From Orbilia blumenaviensis (lineage: Eukaryota > Ascomycota > Orbiliomycetes > Orbiliales > Orbiliaceae): a stretch of 64,000 nt of DNA. A program made the translations under genes and the position numbers. The stretch lies in NCBI GenBank assembly GCA_036872755.1, contig JAVHNS010000002.1, forward strand, positions 1,116,001 through 1,180,000, in the 5' to 3' direction. The number at the start of each line of letters is the position of its first letter. Positions within the stretch are counted from its first letter, which is position 1. The notes under the pieces were generated by a model. The model was not told the origin of the DNA. It saw only the letters and a program-made list of their open reading frames with translations, and made no database searches. This document shows positions 34,445 to 47,375 of this stretch, in pieces.

Positions 34445-36221
34445 GTGGTGTCGTCGTGTCCATGGTTTGATACGATCCTCATGCAATACTCGGTGCATAC
34501 TTGTCTACGCACCCACACAAACACGTATCGCGATTCTTTGAAGATGCAGGGCGTAAAAAATTTCCAGAATCAGTTTTGAAAGAAAAAAACGGGGGCATTC
34601 GGTGTCTCGCAAAGTTTTGGACACCGATCCGGTCCCCGAAGGTCCCTGACCCACAGGATTGGCATTTGGGGAAGGGGCCAAAACGGGCCCGGGAATCCCG
34701 AGAAAAGGGGAACCTTGACAAACAATTCCAGGAGAAACGCGAAAATATCTAAACCCCGTGATTTTGGTACTCTACCAAGTGGAAGCCGCGATCCCCATTC
34801 CTCACCAAAAGGCCAAGCCCGAGGCTTTTCGCTATGTCTCCGTGATTACCAGCACAAAAAGCGTGCCTGAGCTTCAAACCCAGTTTCCGGAATAGTGAGC
34901 TGAAGCTCATCGGGCTTCATCTCGTCCCGATTTGGGGGGCCCATAGCAACCCCAGATCTTCAAATGCACAGAACAGGTCTGTAGCCTAATAAAACCGCCA
35001 CCATCTCCACACCCCAACCTGATATATATATCGGCTGATGAGAGAGGGTCTCTAACTTCATCAGCATCAAGCTGAAAGGACTCCTGCTGCTAATCCCTTC
35101 CAAAGCGCTTAAGGAGCATCTGTAAGGTCCCCTCTAACCGCCATTTTTGTCACCTGCAGCAAAAACCCGCCCTCGGGCGGGACAACCCTCCCTTGCCCTT
35201 CCTCGCGAACCCGGACATTCGAGACGCGAGCTTCATTCGACCGACAGTTTGGTAGCTTTGGCTATAAGCTCTTCGCCTTCCTGTGTCGGGGCAATAAATG
35301 CTAACTAAAACAGAGCGCGATTTTCTGAGAACAGAAAAACAAAAAAAAAAAGATGAATGGCTGGCATACATAAAGCTCGGATCGCGTACCCGCGTGGAAG
35401 CTTAAAACTCCTCGGTATGCTTAATGGCCCCAGTCCAGGCCGATCTGAAGTCCAGCTGTAAGGGCTTGACGCTGTCGCCTCATCCCATCTGTCCAGTAGA
35501 ATGAGAAACTCCATCATAAAAGTAATTTTAGCCGCATCGAAGCTATTGTTCTGAGAAAATTAATCCATTGAACCTGCATATAAGGCCCAGAGCTACACCA
35601 TTCACCCCTTTAGCTTGAATCGAAACAATTCGCCATCGACGCAGAATTACTATACTTAGCTACCTGGCTATCGTGTACATGCATCCACCAGGCGCATAAT
35701 AAATCTACGAAATCCATGGGTTTAATGTCGGGATCTCCAATCTTGCATGCATAGTAAATTAGCAAATAGGTTGGTCAAGGTTTTTTTGTGAGGTATCATG
35801 GACAGGCTCCAGTGTCAAAAGGTGTTCACCGCTTCGCGGAGGATGTTTCTATCAAAACTCAATGCGACAATTGACCGAAAACAGCTCGCACTATTAACTA
35901 AGGGGAAAAACCTTGCAAGCTTGAGCACGACTTTTAAGGGACAGCTTGGTTCTTGGAAACTACAATCTTAGGGGTTTGCTGGGTATATATCGAAAGAGTA
36001 AGTCGAGGTTTTGATGGAACAATAAAAGAAACCACCCATCTCTGGCGCCAGCTGTACTTTTTTCTAAATCTATGGTCGTAATACTATACACTATTCTTAC
36101 ACCTAGCCATTCAAATACATTGGATGCCGACTGGCCTGAATATAAAGTGTGAAACATCCAGGCGTGACGCGAAACCTCGCCTCCAAAATCCTAAAGGAAA
36201 AACCAGAGTCCAGATATTCAT

Positions 36222-39200
36222 CTACGGTGACACATGATATTTCATCTGGATTCCCATGGCCAGAAGTTCAACGTCCAAATACCTAAGCCCTCGAGTTAGC
36301 ACGGTTTCCGAGCGGTGGGAATAACAATTATCGCAGGGAATAGAAATACTCACTTCAAAACATAAGGAATAACAACCACCGTTGTATCTTCACCACCAAG
36401 GAATCTATTTCCAAGGCCATCCTCCCAGTACCCTTTCTTCCCGATGTCAAACTCCGTCGCATCCCTCGCGCATCTCCTGCACCTAACCTCCGCTCGTCTC
36501 TCCCCAGCTACTGTTGGTGTTGTACTCAAAAAGCTTCCACAGCCCCTACAGACCCAGGTTTGATGGTAATCACTACAATTCAACAGCCTATCCTGGACCA
36601 AAAATGCCGTTCCATGGGCAAGAAGCGAGTCTCTCTCCATCTCTCCGATTCTCAAACCACCCATTCGCTTCCTACCCTTTACCGGCTGTCTGGTCCTCGA
36701 ATCCACAGGACCTGTACTCCTCACCTGATACTTGTCGTTAACCATATGCCTCAACCTTTGGTAGTAGACCACACCCAGATAAATATCCGCATGAAACTCT
36801 TGTCCCGTAATGCCACTGTACATCGGTTCATTCCCGTAGTAATTATACCCGGCCGACCTGAGTTGCTCGCCAAAGTAATCCACAGCCGTATGCTGTTCTC
36901 CAAACTTAAACGGCGTTGAGTCCTGTGCGAATCCATGCAGCGTACCGGCTTTACCCGCCATACTCTCGACAAACATACCGATTGTCATACGAGATGGGAA
37001 AGCGTGGGGGTTGATAATAACGTCAGGCTGGATACCGGACTCCGAGAAGGGCATGTCCACTGCTGGCCATTTCTGCGAACAGACACCTTTTTGTCCGTGA
37101 CGAGACGAGAATTTGTCACCGATAAGTGGTGACCTAGTGATTCGAAATTTGACGCTAATGGCCTGGCAAATGCTATCTCCAACATCGTTACCGAGTAACC
37201 TGACTTCTTCGACATAGGCATCCTCGGATCCCTTGTACTTGAAGAAGAAGGTTTCTCCAGTGCCCATATTGTGATATACGGCCACCGGTTGCCCTTCTAC
37301 AATTTTTTGTCCGACCATTGGAAGGCCATCCATATCGTCTAGTGTCTCGCTATATTTGTCTTTCATGGCTTTGTACTTTGCTAATGCAACCGCATCGGCA
37401 CCGATAGCAGCCCATCCCCATCCGAATGCTAACACCGGGCTCTTTGACTTCGACTTCTCAGCCAAGTCGTACTTCTCTGTCTTATATACGGTTCCGTAAC
37501 CGAAGCCTCGCTCATGTGCAGATTTGTTGATTATCATAGCGTCGTCCATGTCATAGCCAGTATAAGCAATAACCGCCACAACGGCGTTCATGCCATTGGG
37601 GAAGTTGTCGAGTCCGTAAGTGTTATATAGAGGAGCGCGGACAACAGGGGACTGACCCGTTTGGAGTCTATACATCTTGTTATCCGTTCTATGTCGTATC
37701 GCTGTTCCAGGTGTACCCATTGTTTGTTTACCCATTTGGCACTGGTACATGTTTCTAGGACTTTGGTTGAAATCCGAGAAAGGAGTCATATTCGCCACGA
37801 TAGACAGGATGTTTGTGGGGTCAAATTCGACATGAGAGTCGCCTGATTTGATTTCCGGGTCTGTGACCGCAATGTTGAGGAATGGCTGTTCGAACGGACC
37901 GACGAAGTCTTCTTTGTCGAGTGGTAGATACTTGACCGGACGGATCATGCGGGCTTCCTGTGAAAAGAGGTAGATACCAGGATACTGGCCCCCACTAGAA
38001 GTTGGAACATATCCGATTTCCAGGTCGAGAGGGACATTGTGAGTGCCAGATACTTTATAGAAGCGGAGAGATTCTGCAACACGACGGGCATCTCGTGGTG
38101 AACACCAACCGAGGATTCTGCCGTCTAGTTGAACGGAAAGAGTGGCGTCGGTGGGGACTGGGAGAACCTTCGCCGAATGAACTCCCAGAGTTAGGACTAA
38201 GGGTCCAATATGAGAAGTATCAGAAGTTGTGGTAGCAATCTGGCACTTATGTGCCAAGTGGTTTAAAAGACCACATGGAGAACCATCAGGTGTGTGGACG
38301 GGACAAAGGAAACCTATCTTCAGTTAGCAATTGGATATAATAGGGTTCACATGTTGAATCAATGCACCTACCCCAACTCTCCGGTAGCAGTTTTCTAACT
38401 GTTGTAGTCTTTAACTGCGCAAAGAAACTACCTCTATGCACCATTCTAAAGTGACTGATATATCGATAAAAGTTCAATTTCTCAGCCACAACTGTGAAAC
38501 CTGTGGTCTGTTGTAGATCCAAACCACTAGGACTCGATAGGTTTCCTGTACTTAGGAAGTAATGCAGCGACTCTCCTATCCTCTCGTTGACTTTGCCCAG
38601 CATCTTGCGCATGTACTGCGGCGAGTTAAATTCGACCTTGAGTCCTCCCATCAGATCTGATCGCACCTGCGACCTGATATTCAGCAAGTACTCTTCAAAT
38701 TTCTCCTTCAAGATCTGTCCGTATAAAAATCCACCTAGGAGGACCTCATGATGCTGTGCCGCATCGACGTTGTCAGCCGCACATGTTCCTGCTACTAACG
38801 AATATAGCTTCTTGATCATGAATAGAAGCTGTCTCTGCTTGTCGCCATCGTCGTTCAGGTATACCAACACAATCCTCCTTAGAAATAGCTTCCCGACTTC
38901 TACATCCGATACATCTGGGCTGACTTGCATGACTATGCGGAATTTGTCGCCGAGATAGGCCAGTGTTTCGTGCCGCGAATAGAGGTTGTAGGCTTTATAT
39001 GTCCTCAGTAGCAGTTCGACTCGATCCGTAAGGAATGTATCCTCCCTTTGGTCTAACCCAACTATTCCTTCATAAATTTCTCGGTCGTTGGTGTCGACTA
39101 ATGCCTTGAGTATCATCATAACTGGAACGAGATATTCCCTCTTTCTCCACGAAAACCTAAATGTGATGTTTCCGTCGCTCAAATAGTGAATGACGTTCGT

Positions 39201-40041
39201 CATACAACTCTGATCGGGTCGTACGCATCTTATTTGCACACCCATATTCGTATAAGAAGGTCCACGTTTTGCGTAGGAAGATCTGATGACTGCCATGGCG
39301 TAGTTTCTTCGATTGACAATCAGCATACGGACAAGTTTTTCATTCCCGCTGACGATAAAGTAGCCACCAAGCTCTTCACTTTCTTCTTTATGGTCGACCA
39401 GGGATCTGGGAGACATGGATTCGAGGTGGCATCGGTTTCCCATGACCATTAGTGGGAGCAGACCACAATCTCGGTATTCCTTCTGCCATTCGCCATTGTT
39501 AATTTTGTACTGGAGTTCGAGCTGGAGTTGGCCGCGATATGACGAGTGGCGTTCTCTGCACTAAATATTCATTTCTATTAGTAATTTTTGGTTTAGGAGC
39601 TTAGGGGAGGGCATCATACTTCAGCAGGGTATATTTCACGCTTCATCGCCGTCTTATCTCTCGAGCTCAACATCGACTTGCCCAGGTAATAGTTTGCAAT
39701 ACGCACTGTACTCCTGTCAACCATAATCCTAATGCCACCAATTGGTACCCCGCCATTCTTGACCTACCAGTCAACTTATTCCCGTATCCAGTCTCAGCAT
39801 TCCCGTCCAATTTGTCGAAAACCGTCCTCTCCCCGATATCCGCAATTGCCTGGTGCAGACATCCACCCTCCCGAAAAACAGCATTCCACGAATCAACATG
39901 TGGCCGTACAGCTTCCTTTAACGCTGGAAAGTCTGTTTTATCAGCTGGTGGGTTGCGAAATCTTTTTTCGCGAGCGATGGTGTCGAAGACAGCCTGCCCA
40001 GCCGACGAGCGAGCGACGACTGATTTTTTTGTCGATGGCAT
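36222..40041 (-). CDS. RPA135: RNA polymerase I second-largest subunit A135, five exons
   Basis: Catalytic beta-like subunit of RNA polymerase I, which transcribes pre-rRNA in the nucleolus. Exons are 40041-39768, 39705-39620, 39560-38372, 38313-36354 and 36282-36222 (1,189 aa, against about 1,200 in yeast). Seen in order: NKLTV/RIANYYLGKS, EIYPAE/CRERHSSYRG, a fork/lobe region (GNEKLVRMLIVNRRN), WGFLCPVHTPDGSPCGLLNH, the Mg-binding GYDMDDAMIINKSAHERG, KFSSRHGQKG, and GEMERDSLLAHG. The C-terminal zinc ribbon is C-RG-C...C-RR-C. Introns are 58-71 nt. The last exon, only 61 nt, supplies YLDVELLAMGIQMKYHVSP, which aligns with the conserved end of the family. An apparent frame break near 39767 is fully explained by the first intron. 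The gene is divergent from the MICOS gene. Confidence 0.96.
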
Positions 40042-40370
40042 TTTAACTTAGTTTTTTTTGTGATGTCGCGAAAGGTAATAAGGCGCCTATGCGATTGTAA
40101 CTTCTACAGACACACAGGCACCGGGGCGCCTGTTCTGCTGTGGTAAAGGAACTGTTGATTTTGGAGATGTATGAAGAAAGAGTGGAATTAAAGGTTCCAA
40201 AATTTTTTGCCGGGGTGGTAGCTGCAAAGTCCATCGAAGTGCGGCCTGCCAAGACTCTTTTTTCCTTTCCAACGGAAACGTGCTTTTGCTTGTGAGCGAT
40301 AATTAATTCCGACGACGAAACCTCTCATGGTCAAGGCTTCAACCAATCCGACACAATCTACAACCACAAC
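40042..40370. promoter_or_regulatory. Compact divergent promoter RPA135 / MICOS gene
   Basis: Only 329 bp separate the two start codons, so both promoters must share or abut this stretch. No TATA box is obvious near either start. Short open frames inside it are not credible genes. Confidence 0.6.
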
Positions 40371-41276
40371 ATGGCTGCCAGGCTGCCGCTGAACCCGAGG
40401 GTGATGGTAGGCCTTTTGGGATATCTTTGTTTGGACGGCGTGAAGTATCACTAGCTAATGGAATTGAAACGAATGAATATAGGCCCTTCTGACCGGCTTG
40501 AGTGCCACCACGCTCGCCGGCTATACTACGACCTCGACCGTCTATGCCGAAGAACCCGTACGCCCTCTTCGCTATCTACACGCGGTCAATTGATTTTGAC
40601 ATCTAACTTATAAGGTTGCCTCTAGTCACAATCCACGAAGAAATCGATATACGATGACGTTCCTCCACCGCCGCCACCGCCCAGTTCAACCCCTTCCTTC
40701 TCTCTCCCCTCTCTCCCCTCCCTCACAGGCCCCTCCGAAACCTCAGACAAGGAACCACGCCCCACCCCAACTGCCAGACTAGCATCCCAAATTGGTACTG
40801 CACGTCTCTTCGTTCACTCTGAGTTCACCAGGGCCCAGCGATTCCTCGATACATACTTCGATAAATACCTTCACATCGAACACAATGTTACCACAACAGT
40901 CGCTTCCCTTGCCCCCTCTCACCGTTCAAATGAAACAATCCTCCCGGGTGCGATCTTTATCGCTATATCGACCATGGCCGGCAGTGTTCTCGCCCGACGG
41001 AGGATGTTCCCGATCAGATTCTTGACACCAGTGATTACCGGAACAGCTGCATCATGGTATTTCCTACCAGAGACGACAAGGAATGTGGCCGATCTAGCAT
41101 GGAAATGGGAACAGAAGGTACCACAGGTCGCAGAGACACACTTGAAAGTTAGGGACGGTATTGAAGAGGGGTGGAAGACCGCCAAGGGTGGTTACGACCA
41201 CGCCATCGGAACCGTGGAAGATACGACGAGCAAGGCTCGAAGGACGATCGAAGGATGGGTCAGGAATAGCAAATAG
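40371..41276 (+). CDS. mic26/mic27: MICOS complex subunit, apolipoprotein O family (Mic26/Mic27), three exons
   Basis: Inner-membrane protein of the mitochondrial contact site and cristae organising system, which shapes crista junctions. Exons are 40371-40406, 40483-40557 and 40626-41276 (253 aa). The N-terminus (MAARLPLNPRVM/ALLTGLSATTLAGYTT) is short, basic then hydrophobic, fitting mitochondrial import. A Pro-rich stretch (about 45-75) follows. The ApoO region comes next (RLASQIGTARLFVHSEFTRAQ), then two Gly-containing hydrophobic segments (GAIFIAISTMAGSVLA and LTPVITGTAASWYFL) and a helical tail. The intron 2 acceptor at 40625 (CTCTAG) is the one that restores SQSTKKSIYDDVP. An earlier AG at 40615-40616 gives the wrong frame. 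Mic26 and Mic27 cannot be separated by eye. Confidence 0.86.
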
Positions 41277-41859
41277 ATGGTCAAATCCCCCACCCTCTCT
41301 TCGGAATATGTAGTATTGGCCCGGGGGGCTGGAGTGAATACGGAGATTATGTGAGTGGTTTGAGGTGTATATATTACTATTACTTGGGAACAATTGGCAT
41401 CGAAATACAGCTTTAGCACATTTCTCCCTCAGAGGCCTCTTCCCCCCTCCTTCATTTGAAAAGCATTATTACCTGGTATTAAGAAAATAGCTTAAATTAT
41501 TTAGCGTTTAGTGTATATAAGAAAACTTCTTCCAGACAGGAATCCAACCAATGGTATAGAGTAGGTTTTCGAACAGATATTACGTAGGCTTTGACACCCC
41601 TCAAAAAAAATGCACGAACAAACAATATCAGCATCTAAAAGCAAAATGCATGCTTGAACACCAAGAACTCCTCTCCTAAGATACACCATACTCAGTCTCG
41701 ATTATATGTCTCGAACAGAGAACCAATGGCAGAAATAACAAACACAAGATGAATCTATTACCAAAACAATGACGTCATTACATCCCTCTCTCCCACCACC
41801 CTCTAGGAATTAGGGGGTCCCCTCTCTCCAGACATTGCATGCAGAACCATCGCACTAGA
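41277..41859. other. Short convergent gap
   Basis: 3' flanks of the MICOS gene (+) and the tentative small gene (-). AT-rich, with nothing else seen. Confidence 0.5.
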
Positions 41860-42256
41860 TTAACGATATGTCCTCTCAACGATGACGGGGACGCTACCTC
41901 GTCTGTTACTAACATACGACCCTCTTGGTGTTGTATATACAACACTGGCCTTCGATCCCCGTCGAGAATGGCTGTGGCTGGTACGGTGGGTATGATAACT
42001 GGACCGTGGACGTTCAACTATGACAGTTTCTTGCCTTGTAGGAGGGATATAGGAAACCCGACGGGCGACAGGGTATTCGACCACCCGACGGCGTTCAGTT
42101 GTGCCACTATTGTTGATGCATTAGTCTCACCTACTAGTATTAATGATGGGACTGAAATCTATTTTCGAGAGAAGCACATGCGATGTGTAGCTATCTCTGT
42201 TCAATTGATTTTCGAAAGGCAATATATGCAAAACCGATCACTTACATTAAACACAT
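41860..42256 (-). CDS. Tentative small Arg/Ser-rich protein, two exons
   Basis: The main exon 42106-41860 encodes a basic, Arg/Ser/Tyr-rich peptide (ERRRVVEYPVARRVSYIPP, RPRSSYHTHRTSHSHSRRGS, VSNRRGSVPVIVERTYR). The reading stays open upstream only to a good acceptor (CAATAG). A consensus GTAAGT donor lies 139 nt further upstream, directly after ATGTGTTTAAT. Joining them (42256-42246 plus 42106-41860) gives an 85-residue protein starting MCLIGTTERRR. Two RRGS sequences fit the PKA consensus RRxS (inference). There is no known domain, though small fungal proteins of this style exist. The 11-nt first coding exon makes the model uncertain. Confidence 0.42.
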
Positions 42257-45200
42257 ATTGAAGGATTTAGTTCAAAGAAGTATTTGGAGGCGGTTGCCAA
42301 ATCAGACTTTGTTATTATCCTGATGAGGTCTGTTGTTTTCGATTGAGGTCTACTGCAATAGATATGCTATTAACCTCAAGTTTATTTTGTTATACTGGTA
42401 TGGAGGCGAACTATGGATGGGGATCTTTGAATCTACTGGTGTATAAGAATTTGGAGTCATCACCAGGATTCCGGGAGACACCGCCGTATTTATAACCCAC
42501 CGTTCCATATGCATTCGATAGCCTACCAGTAGGCAGTTAGGTAACTACTTTCAGGTACCTCGGTACGTAAGCGTTATACTATCACCCGGAGCATTCGATG
42601 GCGCCGCGCGATGATATATCCGGATCCTCCTCCTCCAAGGCATCGCATATGTCACCAGGTCCGGCCAGGTATCCGGACCCAACCTAACTATAACCTACGA
42701 TAGTACTAGTACCCATAAATCTGAGCCTTTATCATATCGCACCCTGCATAGCCTGGCCTGAAGACGCAGCGGGGCTTGCTAGTACACTATCGATTTGCTC
42801 GCCTTATATTCCGTAATCTGGCTGGCACAGGACTAGTGAATAACCTCACTTTCACGAATCCAGCAACTTTTCAACATGGTCTCGGGGCAGCTAACCATTC
42901 CAAGTATAGATGTTAAATATAAATTTCTGTGACATTCTCAAAGACTACGAACACCGCCGCGGGGCAAAAATAAAATAAAAAATTATTATTAATACCAGTA
43001 GGTGAATCATAGCTCATCTGACGTTGCCAAAGTGGAAGACGAGGAAGAAAAACACACAACATGTTAACAGTTAACAGCAGGGTACACAGCAGAGAGCAGA
43101 GCCTCGTCGAATCCTTCCTGGGATTTCACAGATTTCACAGCAAACCCCTTCTTTTGCCTAGCAAGCGATTTCATGCAGAATAGGTGTGAATCGGATCATG
43201 TAGGCACAGTACGACATTAGATACCGATTGGATTCCAAGTGCCGGGATGATGCGCCGTTATACAGGACACAAAAGCCCGCCATCTCTGATGCGAGACGAT
43301 GTCATTCCGAACAGGCTGCTAGGTTTAGTACTATTTTTTGGTATTTTATACGTACCAGGTTTAGGTCCAGTGACGAAGTTCTTGACCGACCAACAGTAGC
43401 ATTGCTTTTACATCCGAACATTAACACGCGAGCTCCAATCCGATCGATAAGGCGGGCATGCAATGTAAGCTCGGCCAATGCAATGCAATCGAATCAAGCT
43501 TGCTTGCAAGTAACTAAATGGTTTCCTCAGAATCCACAGAGACAAAAGGCTAGGTCTATGAACATAAAAACCAGCTAGCCCTCGAAACCGGTTTTCCCAA
43601 TCGAACGCAAGCAATAATAATCAAAGCGGTTTGTAATACCAAGAACCCAATGATGCAAGGCTGCATAAGGGTGAAAACTAACCGACCTATCCCTGTATCA
43701 GACCAACACCCCGAACAGAAAAATCCAAAACCCCTTGAAATGCGCACCAGCTGGATACTCTCCGTCGATTCTCGCAATGGACGGACAGAGTGACAGCTCG
43801 GTTCAGCACAATTCCGTGCTTCTAGCACCCCCTTAGCTGAAATAAATGAGAAAAAATACGGTCCGTCATTGCATGCAGATGTCAAGTATCAGAAACGTTG
43901 TTTTCCTGGATTAATATCTCCAAGCATCTATAGTACGCCAAATTATTTCGAGACCGGTATGTGACGGTGTTCGTCTGGTTGGCTTATGAGGACTTAATAA
44001 ACCTCCAATATCAAAATTCAATTTTAACGTTATACTTTAACGTCCCCCCATCTCTAACTCGAAATTTCGAGTTTCAGAATCCCGAAAGAGAATCCATTCA
44101 ACTTGCAAAGCCACCAAACAGAGCAAAAACCTTGAAAGCTTTCAGATCTTGGCTCCAATTTAAAGCACGTGGGGAAGGTACGTAAGCCCCGCCACCATCT
44201 TGCAATAAGAGCCGTAATCTCTCTCTCTCTCTCCTCCCCTCGGTTGGCTGCGCGGTAGAATCCGGTCACCGAACATTCGAAATTAGCCAAAGACTCTTGA
44301 TTTAGAAGCGGCACGACACAGCCAGACAGAACGCCCTGTGCGTGTGCAATCGGTATTATTTGTTGTTGTTGTACGGGGTGTAGGGTTAAGGGTCTACCGG
44401 ATCAATACGTGTATACGGGGAACGATAAACGATGTTACGTCGGGGTTTTTGTTCGAAAATAGATATCTGTATTTGGTTAACCTCTTGAGGTCAGAGCACT
44501 CGAGGGTTCTGCAAGTCAGACATCTACTAGTTCTGCTAGTGAGCAAACAATGCGGCTCGCGATCATGATGATAAGCAATCTACATATATCGTATTAATTC
44601 ACCCACATACGCTCTCACGCAAGAGACAAAGCAAACACGGGTTCCCGCGAAACTGTTCCCGTCAGAAGCTACGGATGATAAGTCCCATTATAAGCAATAG
44701 ATATACACTGTATCGGGAACCGCGGGTCCGCAGCGGGAAAAGCACAAGACCTCGAGGTTCCCTGCCCAATAGGAGCCACGATCCCCCTTTCGCGCAGGAA
44801 AGACTGGTAATGTCTGCCTGACGGCGTTGGTTTCATATCGACGTTTCTTCTTTCACATTTTCTAGTTATAGTAGATAAGCAGAGAGAGTTCCCATAATAT
44901 GCCAGCACTTAAACTGTACATGTCTGTAGTCCGTCGAATCGCAAGAATGCAGTGACCGACCAACCCGACCATTTCCTTTCGAAGAGAAGGAGGGGGGATC
45001 CCTGGCAGTTCGGTTCATTGAATATCAGTGAGACAGCCGTGATTGGCGTCGAAAGGTAATATATCTGACTCCGTCAAAAGATATTAATCCGAGCATCACC
45101 CCATATGAACTGATATGATGTATATATATGTATGTCCCGCATGCGCGCGCGCACCTTCTGGATCCCATAGAAACGTATGTACAAAAAAGCCATCTTGGGC

Positions 45201-45899
45201 AAAAGAAGGAAAGAACATATACCATCATCGACCCTCGCATGCGCAGACGGACACTTCATCATTTTTTTAGTTAGGTACCAACCGCAGCAGTGACAGCCGC
45301 GGGGCAACTGCGCACTGCTGCACTGTAACTTGCCACGGAACCTTGGATTGGGCGATTTAGCACTAAAGGCACTGACTCTGTGCATCTGTTCCTGCATTTT
45401 GACTCGGGCCTGCTAGTTTCAAACCAACCCAGCCCCTTTAAACACCAGAGACACTCTCCTATTCCTTCCTTTTTCCTCTCATCATCTCTTATTAAACCCA
45501 ACCACTTTCCTTTCTTCACCTCTGTCATCTTTTCAAAAGGTTTGACTCTCGTTCAGTAAAGTCTTCTAGACGTCTATTCATTCTTTTAAAAAAATATTTC
45601 CCTTCTTGACGATATTTTTCTACACTCGTTTTTAAAATAAATATCCTTTGAAATTCTAGACCTAAAGGTTTTAAGTGGTGGAAATTTCCGGAGACTCCGA
45701 TTCGCGACGGCTCAAAAAGGGATTTAAAAGCTGGACTTTGGACTATTCGGAAAATACAACAGCAACAACGCATTTTAACAAAATCCGACGACATATAATT
45801 TATTCTTTCGAATTAAACGGTGGAAGGGAAGCTTTGAGGCTTCGAGGGGTTTGCAACGTTTGGTTATTTTAGAAAGGACGCAAAGAATAAATATAACAA
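42257..45899. other. 3.6-kb divergent intergenic region
   Basis: No supportable gene. Contains CTAGGTA-like palindromic motifs (42529-42568), a CT microsatellite (44219-44234) and a direct GTTAACA repeat (43064-43076). The last ~350 bp before 45900 are AT-rich and probably form the 5' leader of the next gene. Confidence 0.5.
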
Positions 45900-47375
45900 A
45901 TGGCCCCGAGCGACTCACTGGCAATGAGCCAGTTAAATATCAAAAGAGGCGTCCAGGAGGACCTAGCCGCGCTGCCGGAGACAATAGGAAGCTGGGACAA
46001 GTATGCACTGTCAAAATCCTGATCACACAAAATCTTTAAGGCGCAAGATTGCTAACAAAACATACTTATAAAAAGGTGCATGGAGAAATCGTGGTGCAAG
46101 TATCCCTTGATCGCAGGCTGTGTCGTCGGCGCCCTGGTCATGGTATCCATAATATGGTGCTGCTACCGATGCTGCTGCCGCCGTCGCCGCAAGAAGGCCG
46201 ACCGTTCAAAGTCGACATTCTTCAATGATCCAGTGCCTGCGTACATGTCACACCCAGTGCAGAGGCAACCGGCTGGATATAGCAGCAGCAATACTATCGG
46301 ACCAAATACACAGACCCCGCCCGCACAATACGCATACTTCGAATCCGGTACCACAGCGCCAAAGGACAATGATGCTCTGCCAGTGATGCCCTCTTGGAAT
46401 GGTGCCAAAAACGAAAAGGTCGAAGATACCTCCGTAAAAGTTGAGGCTATCGAACTATCTGAGGTGGCTTCATCGTCCACTCCTCCATCCAACAGCCGCC
46501 TCCATAACACTACCGACTCTTCTAATAATAACTACCAATCCAACCGTCCGAACTTCCAACCACAGCAGCCTCAGAACCTCAATCCATTTGGTCCACAGCG
46601 CCTAAATAACCCGTTCGGACCCCAATCTACAGGCGGCGCACCCCCATTCCACCCTCCAACCCGCACCCAGTCCCCCTACCCAGAATCCCACACGATGCCA
46701 ACGGCTGTAATCCCCCCACCGATGACAAACCCGCATTATAACGCTGGCCTCGACGATTTCGACTTCAACCCTCACATAAACGCCCAAAACCAAGGCCCCT
46801 ACGCAAACGCTGAAATCTACCCACCTGAACCTTCCTACCAACACCAACAAACGGGTGTCACGCAACCCCAGCAGCCACCACAATTCACAGGCACAACCTC
46901 CCCACCCCCTCCATTCCAACAGAGCTTCACCAGTGCCACTATCACAGGCGAAACGCACGCCTATACTCCAACTCCACCCCCGCAAACCCTCCAACCACAA
47001 GCTCTTCCATCCCACCCAACATCTCCCACCCCTCCACCACCCAGCTTCAACACGATCGGCACAACCGCAAATGGATTCAACCCGGCGAATAACCCACCTC
47101 CTCCACCAATCTCGCTTCCTCAGGACAGCAACGGCGGGTTTGTAGCACAGATGGATGATGATTTTGGACATTCCCCTGTTCATCTTACACATCCCCATAT
47201 AAACAACAATAATAATAACACCGTTGGAGCCGTCGGAGGGTTTAACCACAACGAGTTCGATCACGGTGGATATAGCGCCTATAACCCAAACAATAATTAC
47301 CAAATGCCACCCCAGCAGCAGCCCCAGCAGCCCCCGCAGCATACGGGCCAGCAGCAGGGATGGAATGCTTTCTAA
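45900..47375 (+). CDS. Single-pass membrane protein with Cys cluster and Pro/Gln/Asn-rich tail, two exons
   Basis: Resembles a fungal family often annotated 'fibroin-3 related', whose function is unknown. Exons are 45900-46000 and 46076-47375 (466 aa). The intron (46001-46075, with GCTAAC) restores the family-typical junction SWDKCMEKSWCKYPLIAG. A transmembrane helix (about residues 43-65, LIAGCVVGALVMVSIIW) runs into a Cys cluster followed by basic residues (CCYRCCCRRRRKK). This suggests palmitoylation and a cytosolic positive-inside tail (inference). The remaining ~390 residues are low complexity, with PQ, PPPP and NN runs and no folded domain. The exon-1 start ATGGCC has good context. Without exon 1 the large frame would wrongly start at ATG 46080. 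Confidence 0.78.

Larger units (their letters stand above)
31740..36221. other. 4.5-kb intergenic region with repeats, no supportable gene
   Basis: Upstream of the uncharacterised gene and downstream of RPA135 (both minus). Contents are a purine tract (32950-33175), a possible SINE-like unit ending in A23 (about 33860-34444), and a short GC-rich hairpin (35165-35180). Several open frames under 160 codons show no family signature. Confidence 0.5.

Noticed and set aside
35035..35042. CTGATGAG, the hammerhead ribozyme core word (also at 13213-13220)
   Set aside because: Neither copy has the required GAAA after a stem II, nor flanking stems I and III.
35165..35180. CCCGCC-CTCG-GGCGGG hairpin
   Set aside because: Only 6 bp, no U-tract or gene end beside it; a chance GC hairpin is enough.
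39706..39767. Apparent frameshift in RPA135 between KLTG and the following conserved segment
   Set aside because: A 62-nt GTAGGT...GTACAG intron joins KLTV to RIANYYLGKS in frame, so the gene is intact.
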